Source: Sepiola atlantica (lineage: Eukaryota; Mollusca; Cephalopoda; Sepiida; Sepiolidae). Taken from it: 64,000 nucleotides of DNA. The notes beneath the pieces were generated by a model, which saw only the letters and a list, made by a program, of their open reading frames with translations, had not been told where the DNA came from and did no database searches. Shown here in pieces: positions 10,270 to 21,295 of the stretch. How positions within the stretch are numbered: position 1 is the first letter of the stretch; every line of letters begins with the position of its first letter. The stretch is taken from the NCBI GenBank assembly GCA_963556195.1, contig OY744531.1:100832123-100896122 (forward strand), read 5' to 3'. Position numbers and translations under genes: made by a program.

Positions 10270-10412
10270 TTAAATGTTATTTTCACAACGTTTCGGCCGA
10301 ATGTAACCTCAGACCTTCTCCAGGTACGTCTTGTGGAACTCGGGAATCTTTATGTCGCACTGAGGAATGTATACGGAATTTCGAACAGAACCCTTTATTT
10401 AACCCACGAGGG
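10270..10412 (+). mobile_element. Foldback repeat fragment (AACGTTTCGGCCG family)
   Basis: Shares AACGTTTCGGCCGA.TGTAAC, ACCTTCTYCAGGTACGTCTT and CAGAACCCTTTATTTAA with 12110-12500, 12622-12750 (inverted) and 32305-32530. Such cores are typical of non-coding ends of Penelope-like elements, but no coding part is attached here. Confidence 0.55.
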
Positions 10413-10417
10413 TAGAC

Positions 10418-10470
10418 TGCTCTCTCTCTCTCTCCCTCTCTCTTTCTCTCTCTTTCTCTCTCTCCCTCTT
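10418..10470 (+). repeat. (CT)n microsatellite
   Basis: Interrupted CT/CTTT run at the end of the foldback fragment. Confidence 0.9.
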
Positions 10471-10640
10471 CCCCACACAGGTCAATGATTTGGAACAAAG
10501 ATCACGTTGAATAAATGACCACTGTCTTCCATCATGCCAAATTGGTTGCTGCAAGTATGACACAAGGTTGAGTAAGCAACAATTGGGCACATAAGCTGTT
10601 AGGTTATTGATAGCATAACCTGTTAAAGTACTGCTAACGT

Positions 10641-11196
10641 TGTTGGATAATGGCCCTGTGGAGCTGGGCGCATTTTGAGGTGGGCGTATGTGTTAGAGAT
10701 CGTTTGGTTTGGCTTGCGCGATTTAGTGCGGGTGGACCCGTACAGTCGAGTGCAGAATGGGGCTGTTCTCACGGTTGGAGCTCGCAGACGCTGACAGGGT
10801 CACCACGTTGACGAGACCTCAGATCAAGGGTCAATGTGCACCTGCGATAGGGGCTCTGTGACGTCACGGGCTTTTGTGTGGGAAGCTGTGTTTTGTCAGT
10901 CTGAGTTTTGGAAACGAGCCGAACAGTCGACTTCTCTATGTAGTCCTCAAATGAAAAATGGGAATTTATTTCCCTAAGTGAATACAGGCATTAAATTCCT
11001 TCTTCCCCCCCCCTCTTCGAATAGCTAAGGACTTAATTAGGAAGATACTACGATAAAGCAGTAATTTGGTCTCTCCCTCGACGTTAGTGAATATCTCCAA
11101 GCCGACGGAAATCTAATGCCTGAAATAAAAAGAACCAAAATTTAAAAGATTGTTTGTCTCGTGAAAAATGGTCATGAAGGTTTTTGTTGCAGACAC
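10641..11196 (+). mobile_element. LTR-like dispersed repeat, copy 1
   Basis: Starts TGTTGGATAATGGCCCTG and is colinear with 33331-33868 (TGTTAGATAATGGCCCTG, CTTGCGCGA, TGTGACGTCAC, the C/CT run, AAAAGATTGTTTGTCT). It reaches TGTTGCAGACA, so it has TG...CA termini as in LTRs. Similarity continues weakly after that (CAACCACTAGACGACA), as in a leader region. No pol domain is nearby, so the LTR assignment is tentative. Confidence 0.45.
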
Positions 11197-11625
11197 AGCG
11201 GACGGCGAGGTTCACGGCAGTACAGAACGAAGAAAAAATTCAACCACTAGACGACATTGAGACGGCGCCCATCCGCGACGAAGAAGTAAAGGTACGAGAA
11301 ATTAAAAGGTATGCAACATGTACATTTTGGGTGTTAAAAATGACCAGTTGTTTAAGCATGAACATTTGAAACGAACCGAGGTTCCACGGCTGCAGAAAGA
11401 AAGAAGAAAATGGTAATCAAAAAAAAAGTAATGGTAAAATCAGTGAGTAAAAATACTATAAAAATGGTCTGTCAGTTTAAAGGCTTAAAAATGCCTCGAC
11501 AAAAAAGTTTGAAAACGCTTCTAGACTTTTCGTATTGTTTTTGTATTTCGAGAAGCGTTTAAGAGACTATTGGTGGTGTAATGCAACAAATGCATATTGG
11601 TGCCGTGGTAATAATCTTCATTGAA

Positions 11626-11896
11626 AATATAAAACAAAGCTTATATATATACATACACATGAAATAAGCACATACATCAATTTTTGTTAATGTCTTACAG
11701 CCGTGGCGATGATCTTCATTGAGAATGTAACAACGTTACCTGTCCGAGAAGCCACAGAGTTAGTCATAGCAGAATAATTTTGGAAGCAAAATACAAAATT
11801 TTGGTCAAGTGAAATAAAAAAATATAAAACAAAGCTTACATATATACATACACATGAAATAAGCACATACATCAATTTTTGTTAATGTCTTACAGC
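11626..11896 (+). repeat. Direct duplication (about 75-bp segment, 194-bp spacing)
   Basis: AATATAAAACAAAGCTTA followed by ATACATACACATGAAATAAG and GTTAATGTCTTACAGC occurs at about 11626-11700 and 11820-11896, with a third weaker trace near 11985. Confidence 0.75.
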
Positions 11897-12109
11897 TTAC
11901 ACAGCTTCTGCTGCTACTTCATCGTCTTAAAACTTACATATTTGCTGCTGTGACTTAAACGTTTTCTAGCTTACACATATATATATATACACGCGAAATA
12001 AACACATACATCAATTTATCATTAATGTCATACACATCAGCGCTACAGACGCTCCCTTTTATGCATGCATAGAACATAAATGCACGTACATTGAATGTAT
12101 ATATTATTT

Positions 12110-12233
12110 AGTACTCGAACTTTTGAAGGTATTTAATCCCCATGTTTCGATCGATGTACTCTCCAACCTTCTTCAGATACGTCTTGTCGACCTCGGGAAT
12201 CTTTATGTCGAACTCGTCAAATTCAGGAATCTG
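12110..12233 (+). mobile_element. Foldback repeat, left part split by a MITE
   Basis: Same family as 10270-10412 (CTCCAACCTTCTTCAGATAC, GAATCTTTATGTCGAACTC). It is interrupted at AATCTG by the G/C-tract MITE and resumes at 12421. Confidence 0.6.
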
Positions 12234-12420
12234 CATGGACGGCGGCACCGGGGGGGCAGGGGGGTGGGCTCAAGCCCCCCCCCCCCACACTTTTTGACTT
12301 GGCCTCCCCACTTTATGGTCATCAATAATGAAGTTATATATGCATGTGTTTAACCGGCCCCCCCCCACTTTTTAAGAGAGCCCCCCCCACCACACTTTTA
12401 TAACTGTCCCGCCGGTCCTG
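12234..12420 (+). mobile_element. G/C-tract MITE, copy 2 (exact 187-bp insertion)
   Basis: The host repeat reads AGGAATCTG|...|ATCTGTACTG. ATCTG is duplicated at 12229-12233 and 12421-12425, so the borders are exact. The ends are imperfect inverted repeats (CATGGACGGCGG at the left, CCGCCGGTCCTG at the right). The interior has four C-runs of 7 or more and a conserved core TCATCAATAATGAAGTTATA. There is no coding capacity. Confidence 0.8.
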
Positions 12421-12500
12421 ATCTGTACTGAATTTCGAACAGAACCCTTTATTTAATTGATGGGGGTAGCTTGCTCTCGTTTCATCAACCCTGACCGGAT
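12421..12500 (+). mobile_element. Foldback repeat, right part after the MITE
   Basis: ATTTCGAACAGAACCCTTTA continues the sequence interrupted at 12233. Confidence 0.6.
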
Positions 12501-12621
12501 AGAAGTCTTAAGAAATTCGTGATTGTATTTTTAGCATCGCCCGCACTGAGGATTGAACCATAAACCTTCAGATAGCATATCATTTAGAACTGATTATAAA
12601 TTAGCACTTTTATGTGTTGCG

Positions 12622-12750
12622 GACAGATTCCCGAGTTCGACATAAAGATTCCTCAGTTTGACAAGACGCACCTGAAGAAGGTCAGAGGTTACATCGGCTG
12701 AAACGTTGTGTGAATAACACCCAAGATGAGAACAGTAGTCCGAATAATAG
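12622..12750 (-). mobile_element. Foldback repeat, inverted partner arm
   Basis: CACCTGAAGAAGGTCAGAGG and CGGCTGAAACGTTG are the reverse complement of the arm at 12110-12233, giving an inverted pair about 100 bp apart. The outer flank AGTAGTCCGAATAATAG also occurs, inverted, at about 10240-10262. Confidence 0.6.
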
Positions 12751-12759
12751 AAATTACCA

Positions 12760-13183
12760 ATCCTCATCTCAAAAATTCGGAAATATAGTATTTAATTCCG
12801 AAACATAAAATTCATAATGATGATGGCCTGCTGATACTTAATTAGCCACAAGTTAGGCACACGGCCATCAAAGCTCTGAGGACTGGATGGGGGGTGGGTG
12901 GGGGGTATCGATTGTCATCCTCTGTCTATCCTACTCTTAACTAGATGCATTTTTACCCATTCGTCCAAACATTGTTTTGTTCTCTATTTCAGCATTTGTC
13001 CATCACTTTCACTTCATCAGTCACCAAAATACCACAATACCACATTTACTCTATGGTCTACTTTACTTATAGTATCGCAAATGATTTCAAATAAATTTTA
13101 TTTACAAACGATATTTACAATTTTATTGGAAAAAAGATAAGGCGTGAGACAACAAAAAACACCCAACAATGAAAAAAAAGAAA
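12760..13183. other. Unassigned stretch
   Basis: No gene or known element recognised. A G-rich run is at 12888-12905. Confidence 0.35.
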
Positions 13184-13683
13184 GGTGCTTATCCAGAATT
13201 ACCGAGATATAGAGGGGGGGGGGGCAAACGTGAGAAATATCTGTATGATTCACGTACCCGTGACGGAATGAATATATCGTATACCAAAAATCACGTAAAT
13301 TAATCAAGTAATTTTTATTTTATAAAGGAAATCAAATGTTATCGATAAACACGTAATGTTGATATCTCGGCAGCATTATTGGTCATATTCAAGGGAGCTA
13401 GGGGAGATAACACCCAAAATTCCAGACTTTATTTCTCTAGTTTGCAAAAGTTTGGATTATCTCCTTTGAATATGACCAATATGGCGCCGATATTTATCCC
13501 TTATTCGTTTATCGATAACATTTTCTTTTCTTTTATAAAATAAAAACTACTTTATTAATTTAAGTGATTTTTGGTATAGGATATATTCAGCCCGTGACAG
13601 GTACGTACATCAAACAGATATTCCTCAGTTTTTTTTTTGTTTTTTGTTTTTTCGAATGTCTTCGTACTTCTGGATGAGCACCA
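13184..13683. mobile_element. Palindromic MITE A, copy 2
   Basis: Colinear with 6209-6722 (GGTGCTTATCCAGAA ... CTTCTGGATGAGCACC; AATATGACCAATATGGCGCC in the centre). The right flank ACCATTTTAATTTTAAC up to about 13755 is also shared with copy 1, so the duplicated unit extends beyond the inverted arms on that side. A G-run at 13214-13223 is specific to this copy. Confidence 0.7.
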
Positions 13684-13689
13684 TTTTAA

Positions 13690-14400
13690 TTTTAACCTTT
13701 TCATTTTGTTTTAAACGCATTTTTTTTTTTTTGAAAATGCTCAAAGTTTATTTTGTATCAAAAACTTTTTTTATGTAATAAAACTTTGGCAATAAAATCA
13801 GGGGCAGGTTAATAAGACTCTCCCAACCCTTTTCTCTTAAGAAAACCGGCCATTGTTTTCGGTTTATTTAGCACCGAAAAGAAGCAGGCCAATCTTTAAA
13901 CAGTGGTGGGACTTAAATGAGAGCAAAAGAAATAAGCGGGGAGTTTGTGGGTTAATGGTGTCCTTCCAGGATTACAAACAAAACAAAACAAAACAAAAAA
14001 CATAATTAGGGGAGGTTAGAGGTCAAGGGTAAAAATAAAAGGAGAACTGAAAAAAAATTGAACTGTAAAACAGGACTCACTCACTCAACAGATACTACAC
14101 TTTGATCCGAGCACGTAATATAATATTCTTTGTTACAATTGTCTGTCAATCTGTATTTTTCGCTTTTAATTAATTAACCTTGATTTATTTGACCCCTAAA
14201 ACTGGAATTTAACATATGTATGATACAACTGTAACATAGCTTTGGCGGGAAACCTAAGACAACTCTAAGCCTAACAACCCTAAGCCTAACCCTAAGCCAG
14301 CGCAAGAAGTCTTTAGAAATACGGTTGCCAGTATGCTTGAGGACTAAATTTCGCCAAAGGAGAAAACATCACAAAAACATGAACCAAAAATAACTCTAGT
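13690..14400. other. Unassigned stretch with a short U2-head fragment
   Basis: 14087-14108 reads AGATACTACACTTTGATC, the reverse complement of the U2-headed SINE 5' block, with no SINE body. Telomere-like CCTAA runs lie near 14262-14297. No gene seen. Confidence 0.4.
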
Positions 14401-14449
14401 ATTAAAATTATTATTAAGCGCAGTGAATTCTAAGTGCCCTGTAATTGGA

Positions 14450-14690
14450 TGAAAAGCAGCCAATCACAGACCACTGCTTCAATCTCTGCAGAAACCCCAG
14501 GAGAGCGCCTATTTTTGAAAATATCGGCCTCTTCTCTCCAGCCTCGCTGCCGTCAACATCATTCCTTCTCTGCTGTGGCAGGTGCGAGAGGGCACATGTT
14601 TTGTAGCGTATATAATACGCACGAAGCCCTCTTGATGTTCCCAACTACTCTTCACAGCATCTTGTTACAAGACAACTAGCATTTTCAGTG
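14450..14690 (+). promoter_or_regulatory. Promoter-like region (CCAAT and TATA boxes), orphan
   Basis: GCCAATCACA at 14458-14467 and TATATAAT at 14609-14616 are about 150 bp apart in a stretch with higher GC than its flanks. No coding sequence follows, so this may be a decayed promoter, part of a transposable element, or chance. Confidence 0.2.
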
Positions 14691-15205
14691 AGTCCGCAAA
14701 GGCGCTTCTTTTGCAAGCAACATTCTATTTCTTTCTTCTCTTGTTTAATAAATACCCTTTCTTTATCTACCCAAGTTGTTTGTTATTTCTGTTCTTGTCT
14801 AGTCACGTTTATATGCCACCAACTTTTCTTCCAGCGGACTACAGTCTTCGTCCTTCATTTTAACGGGAAAAATCCCAACACTAGGAACAGCCGTTTCATC
14901 ACACAATCTTGTTGATTAACGTCCATCTACGTCGCCTAGTGCGAGAAAAAGCAAAAGTGCCATTGATTATTGCAGCTGTGCCTAGTCTTATTTTTTTTTT
15001 TCAGATCATTTTTGAACATAAAAAAAAATGTATGAAAAACTAAAATCATTTTTTTCTTCACTTTTTCAAGTTCGAAGCCTCAGTATTCATTTCAGACCTT
15101 TTTTTTTGCACAACGAAAGCGACACAGTAGGAAGAAATTACCTAATTGACGGTATCTGTTAGTGTTCTGATACTACACTTCATCTTTTCTGTTTTCAATC
15201 AGTAA

Positions 15206-16390
15206 GAGAGAATTCGGCGACTGTGTAGTTTAACAGCCAAAATGGCAGACAACTCTGACATCAAGCTAGCGTCTGCTCTATTCAACCGGTACCTCGAAAA
15301 AGTGGTCCCTAGTTTATATGAAACAACTTACAATAAAAAAATTCTTTTTTACAAATTTATTGTAAAATAAAATCTGTGCCAGTTGACACGGTTAAGATTC
15401 GAATAAAAATTGTTGTTTGGAATAAATACAATTTAGGCGCGCAGAGTGAATATAATCGTATTGGCGCGTGACAAATAAAAATAACGCCCACGCAAATTCC
15501 GATGTGGCTTTATATATTAAATCAACTCAAAACGAGCGGACGTAGTTGAGAGCACACCACGTGATATTTCTGTCCAATGAGATTTCTCCAAAGACATATT
15601 TTTCTAAACTTTTCTCCTTAAGCTCGCTGGAGCCTATCCAAATAGTATATAAGCACACACAAACATCAAACTTTCTCTTTTCTGACTTTTCATCCGGAGG
15701 TTACACGCATCTTACTATCACTCTACCATTTCACCCTTTCGCGCGCTTCATACAATTTCACAGGCGAACATTACCTATTGCCTCTTTTAACATTGTATAA
15801 CAAATGAACATTTCAACAAAAGAAAAGACATTCTTCTTTTTTACATTACCCTGAAACTAAAGAAAGGACTCATGAACTTATTACGAAAAGAAATATATTC
15901 TATTTGTTAATAGTTTATTTCAGTAAATAAACTTCCGTTGATTTTGCATGTAAATCTTCTTCTTATTATTTTTATTTGTGGAGGAAGTTATCACCAAAAA
16001 AAGGTATGACGACCCCCACAAATCAGTGTTTTTTTTTCTATACATGGATCTAATCATTTAACAAAACTTTCAACAAACATGTTGCTTCCATTTATAATTT
16101 AACAAAATATTTGTTTTTTAGTGTTTGTTTGTTTGTTTTTCCGAAAATAACCAACATTAATTTACAATTTAAAAAACTTTTTTTGTAGTGTTTTTTTTTA
16201 AAAATCATTGGGTTTTTATTTTCACAACCATTACATGTCATAGTATTACCGTATCCTATACAGTATATTGTCGAAGAAATTGTTTAAATTAATGTTTGTT
16301 GTCATAATTAAACGAGGGACCACTTTTTCGAGACACCGGTTCGATAGAGCAGACGCTAGCTGTTAAACTACACAGAATTCCGAGAATTCC
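15206..16390. mobile_element. TIR element (about 1.18 kb)
   Basis: CTGTGTAGTTTAACAG, CTAGCGTCTGCTCTAT and CTCGAAAAAGTGGTCCCT at 15219-15313 recur inverted at 16313-16378. The left arm has an extra about 30 bp (AAAATGGCAGACAACTCTGA...). No transposase is recognised inside. The interior holds a CCAAT box (15573) and a TATA box (15646). Confidence 0.65.
15573..15653 (+). promoter_or_regulatory. CCAAT / TATATAAG pair inside the TIR element
   Basis: TCCAATGAGA at 15572 and TATATAAGC at 15646-15654 have near-canonical RNA polymerase II spacing. The downstream 15546-15800 frame has no recognised domain. Function unknown. Confidence 0.25.
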
Positions 16391-16394
16391 TTCT

Positions 16395-17340
16395 TGGCTG
16401 TGGCAATTATAATTTTTGTCCCAATCCAGAGCCCCCCCCCCCCCTTAAAAATCGACCTTGTTCTTTGTGGGAAGGCATGTGTAGAGGAACAAGTCTGTAG
16501 TTTAAGATTATTTTCAACTAGAGTTATTTCCCCTTACAATCTACGAAAAGCGAAAGGAAAAACGCGTCAATGGAAATGCCAGCTGATTGACCCTGATGAT
16601 TTAAATGTCTTCTTTCTTGTTGTTTGGTTTGATTTATACAAATATCAAGGCAAGTAGGATACAAAATTATTCGTTTGTTTCTGCAGGTTAGCCATGATGG
16701 AAAGCTTAATTTAAAGCAACTACCATCATTCTAACGGGGAGGGGGGGGGGGGCAGAATTCAGAAGAAAAAACAAACAAGTTCCCGTCATTGTTTCCGCCT
16801 CTAACAACTCCGTGAGTGTGAATTTAAACACGCGAAAACAAAAATGGTTCAATTGTAGTATAGGGACTGTTAGAATATATCAACCATTCCGCTTGTTTTG
16901 TCCACCAGCGTTTACATACACTTAAAGCATTGATCTTATAGCGCTTTTCTTGTCCTGAAATAAAATTCTAATCTAATTTTTAACGTATATGAATTTGAAC
17001 ATTTATCGAAAGTGTCGGTTGTGTGTGTGTTTTCAGCATTCCACATTCTCGTTTTCAAAAGACGTCATTCTAAACGATTATTCGATTTGTCCTTTTATTG
17101 CAGTTTAAGATGTCAAACTTATCCTCCCCCGAAAGCTAGGTTGTTTTACCCTTTTCCCATGGTGTCTAGAAGAAATGGTGGAAGGATGCAGAAAAATAGG
17201 TAAACCAAATAGACGATAACGTGATAACGTATGTATCCAGACTTACAGATCTTGACAGTCAGCTAAAAGAAAGTAGTGAAGGACAGAACTAGTTGTAACA
17301 AAGTAATGATATTGAATTTTTGGTTATCCTATTAACGGTG
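16395..17340. other. Unassigned stretch with C- and G-runs
   Basis: No gene seen. C-run at 16432-16443 and G-run at 16738-16752. Otherwise AT-rich single-copy-looking sequence. Confidence 0.35.
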
Positions 17341-17378
17341 CTTCCACACAGAAAAGTCAAAATATTTAGTAAAATAAG

Positions 17379-17421
<43 letters not shown>
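17379..17421 (+). repeat. (TA)n microsatellite
   Basis: About 20 TA units. Confidence 0.95.
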
Positions 17422-17428
<7 letters not shown>

Positions 17429-17773
17429 TTTTCGTGGTACAAAATTTGATAACGGCGAGGAATACGGACGTTTGGGACATTTTTTGGAGGGTCGAATGAG
17501 ATTAAACAAATATAAAAAAAACGAGAGAAAACGATTAAAAAGAAATTAATTAATGTACTGAACCGGTTTTCGTCCACACTCATCAGAGTAAAACGTGGAA
17601 GTGATTGAATACGACTAAAACCTAAAAATAATTTGTAATGAACACTAGTGACAAGTTTAGGAGAAAAAAAAAAAAGAAAAAAAAAAAAATATGGGGAGGA
17701 GAGTCATAAGTTGATCACATTAAGTCCTAAAAGCCATTCCTTTTGCTTACAAAGGGAAGATTTGATTGACTTG

Positions 17774-17826
17774 ATATATATGGCTTCCAGGACTTTTCCA
17801 CCCTATTCCACCTCAAAGTCCTGGAA

Positions 17827-17837
<11 letters not shown>
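17774..17837. repeat. Perfect 23-bp inverted repeat (hairpin) with 18-nt loop
   Basis: The left arm ATATATGGCTTCCAGGACTT (17776-17795, core) is exactly reversed at 17815-17837. It runs directly into a (TA)n block at 17831-17862. Confidence 0.8.
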
Positions 17838-17864
<27 letters not shown>

Positions 17865-18031
17865 CATGGACGGCGGCGCAGGGGGGGGGGGGTCAAGCCC
17901 CCCCCCCCCCCAACACACACTTTTTTACTTGCCCCCCCCACTTTACTGTCATCAATAATGAAGTTATATATGCATGTGTTTAACCGCCCCCCCCCACTTT
18001 TTAGGAGAGCCCCCCCCCCCCCACTTTTTTT
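17865..18031 (+). mobile_element. G/C-tract MITE, copy 3 (3' truncated)
   Basis: Starts CATGGACGGCGGCGC and keeps the CATCAATAATGAAGTTATAT core and C-runs. It ends after the last C-run without the CCGGTCCTG terminus. Confidence 0.7.
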
Positions 18032-18580
18032 TCCATATTATGATAGTAGAAAGTTTGTTTTTTTAGTAAAAATCAATGTACTATTAATTAGTAAAATAGA
18101 ACAGAAGACTCGTTAAAAGACTTATCGCTTTGAGGGGAAAAAATCTCGGACGATGCGATAGAAAAACAGAATTGTTGACCTGGAGAAACGAAACGAAGCA
18201 AAGCCGTGTGTAATTATAAATATATATTATTTTATTTCAAAAATTTAAATTAGGTATAAAAATAATTTAGTGTTAACAAATATCTTTTATTAACACTGCG
18301 TGTAAACTTTATTGCTTTCTGTGAAGGGTTCGTTTTTCGTTCAACATATTCCGGTCGATCTAAAACATGACACTTGGCGGCCATATTGTAAGAATTTGGG
18401 ATTATTTACGAATTTCTTCGATAGTTCATAGATTTCAACCGTGCTTTCCGCATGTTTTCGTGCGTAATACTACTTGGAGTTTGTGGTCGTGGGCCGCCAT
18501 CAATAGATTGCCTCTCCTGCACCAAACGGTCATAATTAAAAATAATAATAATTTTTAAAAAGTCACATAAAATATATATG
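18032..18580. other. Unassigned stretch
   Basis: No gene recognised. Contains GGCGGCCATATTG (18376) and GGGCCGCCATC (18490) in otherwise AT-rich DNA. Confidence 0.3.
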
Positions 18581-18581
18581 C

Positions 18582-18907
18582 AGGAGTTAGGCACAAGGCG
18601 AGTTTTTATCTTACTCCCACAAGTAAGATGTGATCCAAGGTCGGGTCGGGAAAGTGGGGTTTAAAAATTGCCTGGGCAGGCCCATCAGCATTCCTCGGTA
18701 GGGGCGCCTCAGGCAGTAAGCAATAAACTTACTCCTCCCTAAAGAGGGGAGGCGAAGCCTGGGAGGGTGGACCTCCTAGAACTGCACAGGACAGACCCAT
18801 AGACCGGCGTAAATCAAGCCCCGAAGGCCAAAACAATACCAGTCTATGGGGTGCAGTATCCATCGGAACAGATACTACACTTTGATCTTAGCCAAAAGGC
18901 CAAGAAG
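18582..18907 (-). mobile_element. U2-headed SINE, minus-strand copy next to a LINE fragment
   Basis: On the minus strand it begins CTTCTTGGCCTTTTGGCTAA, the most complete U2 head in the window, and ends with the GCCTTGTGCCTAACTCCTG tail. Its head abuts LINE coding sequence (…LATLV) at 18908. No target duplication is visible. Confidence 0.82.
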
Positions 18908-19330
18908 CCACCAGAGTAGCCAGTTCATCAGAGCATAATCCATTGAAGTACTTGTAAAACAAGCATAAGGATGCTACATTGCGGCGATGGGACAGGGACT
19001 GAAGCTTGGTTGACAGTGAGAGACCTATCAGGTTGGCGACTCTTTTTTGGACCTTGTCAAGGAGGGAGAGACTAGTAGATGATGCACCAGCCCAGATGTG
19101 ACAACAATACTCCATGCATGAGCGGATGGTGGCTCTGTAGAGATACAGGATAATGTCAGGTGTGAGGAGTTTACTAGCACGGTAGAGGGAGCCAACCTTC
19201 TTTGCGGCAGCCTTGGCAATGTCTTCAATGTATTTGTTCCAATTCATGTTACCTGTGAAGGTTAGGCCGAGGAGTTTGAATGTTGAACTCTCAGGTAGGG
19301 TGTTATTTGCCAGATTGATAAAGTGTAGTA
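18908..19330 (-). pseudogene. LINE reverse-transcriptase C-terminal fragment
   Basis: Minus-strand frame NWNKYIEDIAKAAAKKVGSL...EYCCHIWAGA...LDKVQKRVANLIG...LFYKYFNGLCSDELATLV, the conserved region after the RT fingers/palm in CR1/jockey-like LINEs. The frame is open from 19247 to the SINE junction. It is truncated at both ends. Related pieces: 32884-33239, 40940-41570, 41985-42145 and 56962-57002. Confidence 0.8.
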
Positions 19331-19339
19331 GTTAATTTG

Positions 19340-19484
19340 TATATGGATGCGAGAAAAGGAAATAGTACACAAACCAGGATGTGTGTGCATATGAAGTCCA
19401 ATGTGCAAACCAGTATGCAAACCAGTATGTATTCATTTGTGAAGTTCATGCTGTTAAATGTATGCATTTAACTATGCTGACTGT

Positions 19485-19521
<37 letters not shown>

Positions 19522-20810
19522 GTCACCATCATTCTGATGATGTTATTGTTCTGATGATGGTAATGCTGTTCACCTGCAGCTTTATTTATATTGGAGATGA
19601 CCGGCTCCCAGAGTCGTTGTTCCATATTAGGTCGGAACAATCCTGATTGGTCCAGTAGCACAAACTGTAGAATTTAAATTTTTTGCGTTAGAATTTTATT
19701 CAGCCTTCCATTATTTCAAGCGTGTTACGTCACTGAGTCAGGCGAGTCAAAAATGCCCGGTGTCTGCCAGTTCATGTAACCTGTGAATCTACGTGCATTA
19801 TGTGAACATCTGTTGATATCAGGTTATTCAGAAGTCAACTATGCGTACGTAGTAGAGAGCATCACACATGACCCGTTTGTTTCAATTTCGCATCAGGATT
19901 TTCTTATTTCTCTGGAGCCTGGTTTTGCACAAAAAAAACGTAATGATGTATTTTTGGGATGTGTAGCTTATTTGTGTATGTCCCTCTTATTGGTTCTAAA
20001 ATAAAGGATTTAAATACTATAAACAACACGACTGACTCAGTCAAAACGTTGAATTAAAGTTAGATTCTCAACACTTTAAAAAGTCAATTAGAATGTTATT
20101 TAAGGGCAAAATTGAATTTAGTAGCCAGTGATAAGCTGTCTGACCAGTTGAGCTAGAACTAAATAGCGATCAGAAGCCAGAGAGTTGGTATATAAGCAGG
20201 CTGGGATGTTCTTTTGTGTTTTGATGAGCAAGTCCATTCTTTGCATTCTAGTTGGTTGCTAATCCATGAGTGGACATTCTAGTGTATAAATATTGCTTCA
20301 TTTAAGCAAGTGTATGTCTCTTCAACTTATCGTGGTGTTAGGGTTAGGGTTTGATTCTGCAGACAAGAATACAATATAACAACAATAATCAATTTTATCC
20401 GAAATGTTGTGAGGGGAAAAAAACAAGTGAAATAGGATAGATATTCCAACGGTCCTTATAATACAATTGAATCAAATTCCATGGTATACATTTAATCGAA
20501 TTAGTCTTCATTTTTATAAATTACTTTTTATTTTATTTTATTTAATTTTACAGAAACGGGACTAATCTATTTACTCAAAAATGAGGTAAGTCAATTATTT
20601 TTTTTTTTTGGTATTCATTTACTTCCATTTTACATCATGATAGCTCGACTATTTCTGAAAAAGCAACGAACAAAATAAAAACACTTACTGTTTTAGTTAG
20701 GGTTAGGCTTAGTGTTTCAGTTATAATGTTGCATTTTGAAAAGTATACAAGCATAAATTTGATTTGTCTGCAGGCTAGAGCTGCGGCCGGTTTGTGAGTA
20801 AGAAAAATAA
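19340..20810. other. Unassigned stretch with a (GT)n block and an interrupted dispersed repeat
   Basis: (GT)n at 19487-19520. 20040-20125 and 20370-20420 together match the repeat at 7860-7990, with about 240 bp inserted between them; the insert contains CTAGCTCAACTGGTCAGACA on the minus strand, which looks like a tRNA A-box region. No gene seen. Confidence 0.35.
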
Positions 20811-20818
20811 AAAAAAGT

Positions 20819-20829
20819 ATCTCTCTCTC

Positions 20830-20915
<86 letters not shown>
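20819..20915 (+). repeat. (CT)n then (TA)n compound microsatellite
   Basis: CT units to about 20864, TA units to about 20914. Confidence 0.95.
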
Positions 20916-20918
<3 letters not shown>

Positions 20919-21075
20919 TTCTATTATAGTTATCATTTCTATTCATAAATTTTTTTTTTATTATTTTTCATTAATCTATAATATGTATATATAATATTAC
21001 ACTTACATAGATACTTCAACAAAACGCGATTCCCTTATACTATATATATATGTATGTGTATTTATATATATACAG

Positions 21076-21238
21076 TTTTTCATGGTAAACAACTGATGGT
21101 CCCTTAAAATAGTGTTAGAAACAAACTAATATAATAACTATAAAAAATAAATTGACTTACATGAGTGTTTTTTCCACTGGGACTATAAGTTTTTTTTTTT
21201 TGTTTTTTTAATATAGTTTTAATGGTTGAGAAACTTCC

Positions 21239-21246
<8 letters not shown>
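21076..21246 (+). repeat. Dispersed repeat E, copy 1
   Basis: TTTTTCATGGTAAACAACTG ... AATGGTTGAGAAACTTCC. Other copies at 26122-26300 (+) and 56592-56775 (-). In two copies a (TA)n block adjoins the GAGACTATATA end. Family not recognised. Confidence 0.7.

Positions 21247-21292
<46 letters not shown>
21243..21292 (+). repeat. (TA)n microsatellite
   Basis: About 24 TA units at the end of repeat E. Confidence 0.95.

Positions 21293-21295
<3 letters not shown>

Noticed and set aside
14434..14915. Possible gene downstream of the CCAAT/TATA region
   Set aside because: Frames of 75-81 residues show no recognised domain, and both strands are equally open.
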